From Fulvimarina uroteuthidis (GTDB lineage Bacteria; Pseudomonadota; Alphaproteobacteria; Rhizobiales; Rhizobiaceae), in the NCBI RefSeq assembly GCF_034321785.1, contig NZ_JAXLPB010000004.1:248001-312000 (forward strand): DNA of 64,000 bases, read 5' to 3'. The translations under genes and the position numbers were made by a program. A model generated the notes under the pieces. That model saw nothing but the letters and a program-made list of their open reading frames with translations. It made no database searches and was not told where the DNA came from. Below are positions 59,015-64,000 of the stretch, in pieces (the stretch's first letter is position 1; every line of letters starts with the position of its first letter).

Positions 59015-59464
59015 TCAGTAATTCTTCGCCGTCTGCTCCATCCATTCACGGTGACGCACTTCGTCGGCCAGCGCCTTGTCGAAGAAGGCCCGGGACTGCG
59101 CGATGGCGCCCTCGTGACGCGAGGCCCGCTCGTAGGCGGTCACGGTGTCGTCCTCGTTGGTCTTCATGGCCTTGAGGATCGACGCGTCGCCCATCAGATT
59201 GGCCATCGCGATCTTTCCCGTGGTCAAGAGGCCCTTCATGTCACCCGAAGTCGGCGCGTCGATGCCGAGTTCCGCGGCCATGTTGTTCAGCGTCGAAAGG
59301 TGCTGGCGATGATCCTCGAGAAAGCGCTGGACCTGGGCGGCAAGCGCCTTGTCGGACAGCTTCTCGATGGTCGATTCGTAAGCTGCGATCGCATCGTGCT
59401 CGAGATAGATCAGGTTCGTCACCAGATCCGAGATATCGCTTTCGTTTCCAACTGTCGTAGCCAT
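59015..59464 (-). CDS. Ferritin-like domain protein (PA2169/DUF2383-like)
   Basis: The 149-residue all-helical protein has carboxylate/His helices DLVTNLIYLEHDAIAAYESTIEKL, RFLEDHRQHLSTLNNMAAELG, DDTVTAYERAS and KALADEVRHREWMEQ, the four-helix pattern of ferritin-like proteins with ExxH metal pairs. It probably binds a dinuclear metal and handles stress. Its ATG adjoins the stop of the manganese catalase (1-nt overlap), so the two are co-translated. Confidence 0.78.
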   Translation of the reverse strand: MATTVGNESDISDLVTNLIYLEHDAIAAYESTIEKLSDKALAAQVQRFLEDHRQHLSTLNNMAAELGIDAPTSGDMKGLLTTGKIAMANLMGDASILKAMKTNEDDTVTAYERASRHEGAIAQSRAFFDKALADEVRHREWMEQTAKNY

Positions 59465-60288
59465 TACATCTGCTCCTTCTGTGCGCCGGAATTCGGACGC
59501 GCCTTTCCGAGGGATGGGACCTGACCTTCGGGCTCCGGCTTGTCCTTCACCGAAAACTGCGAACGGCCGTCGAGCGAGGGACCCGATGTCCAGCGACCCT
59601 GCGGGGTCGGACGATCGAGCGAGGTGTTGAGGAAGTAGTAGGAATGTTCCGTCGCCTCATGGTTCTCGGGCGTCGAATTCGGGATCGGCAAGGTGGCCTG
59701 CATGCCGCCGAGTTCCTCGATCACCGCGAGCCACTGCTGCTGGTGCATGGTATCGCGGGCGATGAGGAAGGACAGCATGTCCTTCATGCCGGCATCTTCC
59801 GTGGCGTTGTAGAGGCGCGAGGCGAGAACGCGCCCGCTGCCCTCGGCCATGGCGTTGGCCATCATGTCCGCCGCCAGATTGCCGGTGGCGTAGACATGGC
59901 TCATGTCGAACGGCACGCCATTGGCGTTCACCGGCATCGCCGACAGGCCGGACGACAGGAGATGGCGCGGATTCATGCCGCCGAGGATCGCGTTGACCAG
60001 CGGATCCTTGGCCGCCTCCTCCTTGGCGGTGACAGGCGCGCCTTCGAGATTGAGCGCAACCGCATGACCCAGGAACTCGATGTGCGAGAGCTCTTCGGTC
60101 GCCGTCATCATCAGCATGTCGCGATATTTGTCGTCGCCACGCGCACCCATCGCCTGGAAAAAGTACTGCATGGCGACGCGGATCTCGCCTTCGACGCCGC
60201 CGATGGCCTGCTGCAGCAGCTTGGCGAACTGCGGGTCCGGCGTATCGACCTTGACGGTGTATTGGAGCTTGGATGAATGATGAAACAT
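59464..60288 (-). CDS. Manganese catalase
   Basis: The 274-residue non-haem catalase has all five metal ligands at the family positions: Glu35 (VEGEIRVAMQYFFQ), Glu66 and His69 (ATEELSHIE), Glu149 (AMAEGSGRVLASRLY) and His182 (ARDTMHQQQW). It breaks down hydrogen peroxide with a dimanganese centre in the cytoplasm. The C-terminal tail after residue 205 carries the usual extended arm (HSYYFLNTS, RWTSGPSLDG). The promoter region holds a tandem 19-bp repeat. It forms an operon with the ferritin-like gene. Confidence 0.93.
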   Translation of the reverse strand: MFHHSSKLQYTVKVDTPDPQFAKLLQQAIGGVEGEIRVAMQYFFQAMGARGDDKYRDMLMMTATEELSHIEFLGHAVALNLEGAPVTAKEEAAKDPLVNAILGGMNPRHLLSSGLSAMPVNANGVPFDMSHVYATGNLAADMMANAMAEGSGRVLASRLYNATEDAGMKDMLSFLIARDTMHQQQWLAVIEELGGMQATLPIPNSTPENHEATEHSYYFLNTSLDRPTPQGRWTSGPSLDGRSQFSVKDKPEPEGQVPSLGKARPNSGAQKEQM

Positions 60289-60315
60289 GTGTCGTTCTCT
60301 CTTCGATTCTCTCGG

Positions 60316-60353
60316 AGCCGTCCGACTGTCTCAGAGTCGTCCGATTGTCTCAG
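60316..60353. repeat. Tandem 19-bp direct repeat upstream of the manganese catalase gene
   Basis: AGCCGTCCGACTGTCTCAG (60316-60334) is followed at once by AGTCGTCCGATTGTCTCAG (60335-60353), with 2 mismatches. The array lies 28-65 nt before the catalase ATG, so it is a likely regulator site or leader element. The adjacent 60360-60420 is AT-rich and could be promoter. I see no palindrome within the unit. Confidence 0.6.
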
Positions 60354-60796
60354 ATGAAGGCTCGACGCAAAAGTTCGTTCCCCTGAAGATAAATAAAACA
60401 AAACATAACAGCCGGCGTTCTATCCATTGACGTTCGATCTCGCGCTTTGTCGGCAGCGTCGCTTCCCATGATTGTCATGTCGCATCGGTCGTGAACGCGC
60501 TTGCGGCAAACGCCATGGGAACCCGCACATTCGATCGCTCCTGCGAACCCTTCGTGCGACGCCTGGACACGAACCGCGTCGAAAGAAAGCGGGTGTGATA
60601 GTAACATTTTATTATAATTTTTGCGGTAAACGAGGGGTAAAGGAAACGACGCCGCCGGTCCGCAGATCGTTCAACGAACAGGGTACGAATGATGATCGAG
60701 CGTGGCGATACACGTTCGATTTCAATTGCTTCGCCGATTTCGATGACAATGCCCCGACATTGCCGGTTCAGCCACATCGAAAAGAGGGACCCTGTG
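60354..60796. promoter_or_regulatory. Divergent intergenic region, catalase / globin-coupled receptor
   Basis: These 443 bases hold the two divergent promoters. AT-rich strips at 60385-60420 and 60600-60625 are the best candidates. A GGAAC on the minus strand at 60377-60381 is like the -35 box of EcfG-type stress promoters, but I cannot find a matching -10 box at the right distance. Confidence 0.35.
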
Positions 60797-62362
60797 ATGA
60801 GTGAGAATACCGATCTGAACACGCTCAAGGAGCGCCTCGATTTCGTCGGGCTCGACGCCGACGCGTTGAAGCTTCTGGGCGACATGCGCACCACCTTGAA
60901 TTCGTCGATCGGCGAATCCCTCGACCGCTTCTACGACAAGGCGCGGGTCAATTCCCACACGCGCCGGTTCTTCTCGGACGAGGCGACGATCGCATCGGCC
61001 AAGCAGCGTCAGGAACGCCACTGGGAAAAGATCGGGCGCGGCGCGTTCGATGAGGATTATGTTCGCGGCGTCTCCAGTGTCGGCAAGGTCCATGCACGGC
61101 TCGGCCTCGAGCCGCGCTGGTACATTGGCGGCTATGCCCTGATCCTCGATGAGCTGATCAAACAGGTGGTGGACAAGCGTTGGCCGTCGCGGTTCGGGCG
61201 CAAGCGATCGAAGCATCTCGCCAGCGAGATCGGCGTGATCACCAAGGCGGTCCTGATCGACATCGATTATGCGATCTCGGTCTATCTGGAGACGCTGGAA
61301 GCCGAGCGGAAAAAGGTCGAGGCCGCGAAGGCCGAAGCCGACCGGGAGCAGTCGATGGCGCTGTCGGCCTTCGCGAAGGCGTTCCGCTCGATCCAGGACG
61401 GCGACCTTCGCATGCGCGTCGACAGCAACCTGCCCGGCAACTTCCGCGCCATGGCGGACGATTACAACAATGCCGTCGCGCAGCTGGAAGCCGCGATCGG
61501 CGAGGTCGCGACCTCGATCGGCTCGATCCGCACGGGGCTCAACGAGATCAACACCGCGGCCGGCGACCTGTCCCAGCGCACCGAACGGCAGGCGGCCAGT
61601 CTCGAACAGACGGTGGCGGCGCTGAGCCAGGTCACCGTGGCCGTCAACGGCACGGCGGAAGGCGCCGGCAAGGCCCAGACGGTGGCCTGCGAGGCCCGGC
61701 AGAAGGCGGAAAAAGGTGGTGAGGTCGTCGGTCAGGCAGTGGTCGCCATGGGCCAGATCGAGGCGTCGTCCGAAAAGATCAATTCCATCGTCTCCGTCAT
61801 CGACGAGATCGCGTTCCAGACCAATCTGCTGGCCCTCAATGCCGGCGTCGAAGCCGCGCGGGCCGGCGAGGCGGGCAAAGGCTTCGCCGTCGTCGCCATG
61901 GAAGTGCGCGGCCTGTCCCAGCGCTCCGCCGAGGCCGCCAAGGAAATCAAGGCCTTGATCCAGACATCGTCGGAACAGGTGAAAAGCGGCGTGGAACTGG
62001 TGACGGCGTCCGGCAAATGGCTGGAAGAGATCGTCACCGGCGTCAGCGCCATGACCGAGGTCATCGGTTCGATCGCGCTGTCGGCCCGCGAACAGGCGGT
62101 CAGCCTGCGCGAGGTCTCCAGCGCGGCCGAGGAGATGGACAAGATCACCCAGCAGAACGCGACCATGGTGGAGGAGGCCACCGCCGCCAGTCAGACGCTC
62201 GCCGAGGAGACCGAGCAGCTGGCGTCGGCCATGGCGAAGTTCCGGATCGGCTCGCAGCAGAACCAGAACCGCGCCGCCGCGCAGCCCCACCGCCGCAACT
62301 CCGCCCCGATCGTCCAGCTTCGCGGCACCGGCCACGAGGACGGCGCCCGCCACGGCACCTGA
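60797..62362 (+). CDS. Globin-coupled chemotaxis receptor (HemAT-like)
   Basis: The 521-residue protein has no membrane segment. It has an N-terminal globin-coupled sensor domain (about residues 1-165) with proximal haem ligand His99 in VGKVHARLGLEPRWYIGGYALILDEL. A HAMP-like or coiled linker follows, then an MCP signalling domain with hairpin tip VIDEIAFQTNLLALNAGVEAARAGEAGKGFAVVAMEVRGLSQRSAEAAKEI. It should sense oxygen by haem and steer motility through CheA/CheW. GAGGGA lies 7 nt before the ATG. No methylation-site receptor peptide for CheR is visible at the C-terminus. Confidence 0.92.
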   Translation: MSENTDLNTLKERLDFVGLDADALKLLGDMRTTLNSSIGESLDRFYDKARVNSHTRRFFSDEATIASAKQRQERHWEKIGRGAFDEDYVRGVSSVGKVHARLGLEPRWYIGGYALILDELIKQVVDKRWPSRFGRKRSKHLASEIGVITKAVLIDIDYAISVYLETLEAERKKVEAAKAEADREQSMALSAFAKAFRSIQDGDLRMRVDSNLPGNFRAMADDYNNAVAQLEAAIGEVATSIGSIRTGLNEINTAAGDLSQRTERQAASLEQTVAALSQVTVAVNGTAEGAGKAQTVACEARQKAEKGGEVVGQAVVAMGQIEASSEKINSIVSVIDEIAFQTNLLALNAGVEAARAGEAGKGFAVVAMEVRGLSQRSAEAAKEIKALIQTSSEQVKSGVELVTASGKWLEEIVTGVSAMTEVIGSIALSAREQAVSLREVSSAAEEMDKITQQNATMVEEATAASQTLAEETEQLASAMAKFRIGSQQNQNRAAAQPHRRNSAPIVQLRGTGHEDGARHGT

Positions 62363-62471
62363 CCGCCGCGCGCTGCAAGGTCCGGCCTGTCAGGCAGGCT
62401 AATCCTCAAGCGGCGTGTCCGGGCATCGGCACGGGGCGCACCATCGCTCCGACACGTGAAATCCGCGCCGG

Positions 62472-64000
62472 CTAACGCTGCGCCACCGTCATGCCGCCTT
62501 GGGCCGGTTCGTCGAGAATATCGAGGAGGCCCGCATCGATGCGCCGCCGCAGATGCCGATCGATCTCATCGCGCGCATCGCAGGTATGGAAGCGCCCGTC
62601 GCAAAGCGCGCGCAAGCGGGACAGATCGCGCAGGATCGGCGATGAAGGAAGCCGCGCCCGCTCGACGAGGTGGGCGCCCAGGAACGCAACGTCCATCGGC
62701 GCTTCGTTCCGCCCGGGGGGTTGCAGATCATAGCCGAACGCACGCAGCGCGAAGTACGTCCGGTAGGCGAGCGAGCTGAGATCGCTCAAGGAATCGGGCC
62801 CTGCCAGTTCGTCGATGAACGGCTTCGTGGCGTAGGACTGGTGATCGCCGAACTCCAGCACGACGGAGCCGCGCGGCGACGGATCGGCCTCCCGGGCGCT
62901 CATGAAGATGCCGAAATCGGCGCGCGACAGAGCGACCCGCCGCAGATATTCCGCAAGCTCCGGCTCGGCATGCAGCGGCTCGTTCGTCACTTTCGCCGCC
63001 GCATCCATCCGGCTCGTATAGGGTGCATGGGGAAACATCGTCTGGACGAGAAGAAACAGCGGCCGATCGTCCGTCGCGCGGTGCTCGGCGATGAATTGCT
63101 CGGCTGCCTCGAAATAAAGACTGTCCCGGTGGATGAAGTCGGTTGCCCCGATCGCTTTCGCGTCGAGCACGGTCTCGAACCCGATCGAATGCAGGAACGG
63201 GCCTTCGTTGACGAAGCTGTACGTCATGGGAAGAATCGCCGCGGTGCGGTAGCCGCACTGAGCCAGAACCTGCGGCAGCGCGCCGCCGACCATCCCCTCG
63301 AGCGTGATCGTCAGATACGGGCTGCGCCAGCCGAAATCCGCCGCCGAAAGTCCGGTCATCAGCGAGAGATTGGTGATCCAGGTTCCACCGCCGAAGGTCT
63401 CGACGCTCAAGGGGTGCTTGCGCCCGAAACGGCCGGTCGCGGGGGCCTTGTCCGTCTCGATCAGGCCGAGTTGCGGCAGAAGCGCCAGATCGGTCTGGCT
63501 TTCCTGAAGCACGACGAACACGTCGGGCTTGCCCTCGCCCACGCGGCAGTCGGGCGTCTGCGCGAGCGGCGTCTCGGGCGGCATCCGGGCGAGGCGCTCC
63601 AGGGCTTCCGTGCGCGAGAAGAAATATTCGAAATCGAGGAGCGACACGAAGAACGAGGAGGCGTGATGGCCGCCGAGATAGTAGAAATAGCGCTGGTCGT
63701 TCGAGGCCTGCGCGGGAAGCGTCAGCGGCAGCGCGGCGGCGGTGATGGCGACGAGGACGATCCGCGGCCCCAGACCGACCTGACGACGCTCTTCGCGGGA
63801 GAAAGCAAGGACGAAACCGCCGGAGATCACGAGGGCCAGCGCCAGAACGGACAGGACCAGCTTGGGGAAGGTGCCGACGAGGAACGCGTAGACGGTGGGA
63901 TCGCCGCCGACGAAGACCAGGTCGTAGAAGTGGAGGCTGAACCCTTTCGTCTTGAACTTGAACAGGGAAACGAGGGTCACGATCCCCGCGACGGCCCAGG
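62472..64000 (-). CDS. Membrane-bound sulfatase/alkaline-phosphatase superfamily enzyme, 5' end beyond window
   Basis: At least 509 residues are in view, and the frame stays open to the window edge (WAVAGIVTLVSLF), so the true start lies outside. Hydrophobic segments are at the visible N-terminus, at about residues 40-60 and 72-90 from the GTG at 63980. A periplasmic sulfatase-type domain follows: PDVFVVLQESQ as first metal site, FGGGTWITNLSLMTG around the expected nucleophile (Thr), LLVQTMFPHAPYT and EFGDHQSYA (Asp-His pair). It resembles LTA-synthase/OpgB-like phosphoglycerol or phosphoethanolamine transferases. The real substrate is unknown. Confidence 0.8.
   Translation of the reverse strand, partial: WAVAGIVTLVSLFKFKTKGFSLHFYDLVFVGGDPTVYAFLVGTFPKLVLSVLALALVISGGFVLAFSREERRQVGLGPRIVLVAITAAALPLTLPAQASNDQRYFYYLGGHHASSFFVSLLDFEYFFSRTEALERLARMPPETPLAQTPDCRVGEGKPDVFVVLQESQTDLALLPQLGLIETDKAPATGRFGRKHPLSVETFGGGTWITNLSLMTGLSAADFGWRSPYLTITLEGMVGGALPQVLAQCGYRTAAILPMTYSFVNEGPFLHSIGFETVLDAKAIGATDFIHRDSLYFEAAEQFIAEHRATDDRPLFLLVQTMFPHAPYTSRMDAAAKVTNEPLHAEPELAEYLRRVALSRADFGIFMSAREADPSPRGSVVLEFGDHQSYATKPFIDELAGPDSLSDLSSLAYRTYFALRAFGYDLQPPGRNEAPMDVAFLGAHLVERARLPSSPILRDLSRLRALCDGRFHTCDARDEIDRHLRRRIDAGLLDILDEPAQGGMTVAQR

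Noticed and set aside
1..64000. CRISPR arrays, rRNA genes, phage genes, replication origin
   Set aside because: No regularly spaced repeats, no rRNA signatures, no phage structural or integrase genes and no origin-type clusters were seen.

Overview
The window is about 64 kb of GC-rich chromosome, most probably from an alphaproteobacterium of the order Hyphomicrobiales (Rhizobiales). The basis is the Omp25/Omp31-type outer-membrane protein, the hmu haem genes, the FCD-type GntR and IclR regulators, the DUF6894-type gene, the TPP-riboswitch thiO-S-G-E operon and the codon usage. Genus cannot be set from sequence alone.

Layout. 1-7.7 kb: the start of a TetR regulator cut by the window edge, an unassigned stretch, an outer-membrane beta-barrel, a Na+/Ca2+-exchanger-type antiporter, a secreted RTX-type protein with three long repeats, a Crp/Fnr regulator, and a small DUF6894-type gene split by a complete IS481-family element with 6-bp target duplications. 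8.4-14.4 kb: one minus-strand catabolic unit made of a GntR regulator, a polar amino-acid-type ABC importer, a PLP enzyme and a dihydropyrimidinase/hydantoinase. 14.5-18.8 kb: a scarred zone with an IS5 transposase fragment fused in frame to a truncated amidohydrolase, an AT-rich pair of membrane-protein genes between two identical 16-nt IS-end-like sequences, an amidoligase-like gene, a second decayed IS5 fragment and a YfcE-like phosphodiesterase.

19-30 kb: a tightly overlapping four-gene signalling operon (REC-DUF3369-kinase, OmpR regulator, membrane histidine kinase, peptide-type binding protein without a permease), then an MscS-type channel, a small lipoprotein, a SnoaL-like secreted protein, a GAF-EAL protein, a decayed IS3 transposase and tRNA-Ser(GCU). 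30-40 kb: adenine deaminase, an exonuclease/endonuclease/phosphatase-family membrane protein, and the haem-uptake locus (TonB receptor divergent from hmuT-U-V-S).

40-49 kb: a CoA-dependent catabolic cluster (SDR, tandem PPC/DUF296 protein, acyl-CoA ligase, SCP2-type thiolase, IclR regulator) divergent from a TRAP transporter, which suggests uptake and CoA-dependent degradation of an organic acid. 49-55.4 kb: a TPP-riboswitch operon, thiO-thiS-thiG-thiE-thiF-thiY-thiZ-thiX, combining thiazole synthesis, thiamine phosphate synthase and a pyrimidine-salvage importer. 55.6-64 kb: an MsbA-type exporter under a palindrome that matches the RirA iron-responsive operator, a KDG kinase, a ferritin-like protein with a manganese catalase, a globin-coupled chemotaxis receptor and a membrane sulfatase-type enzyme cut by the window edge. 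Themes are haem/iron, oxidative stress, cofactor synthesis and scavenging of organic acids and nucleobase-like compounds.
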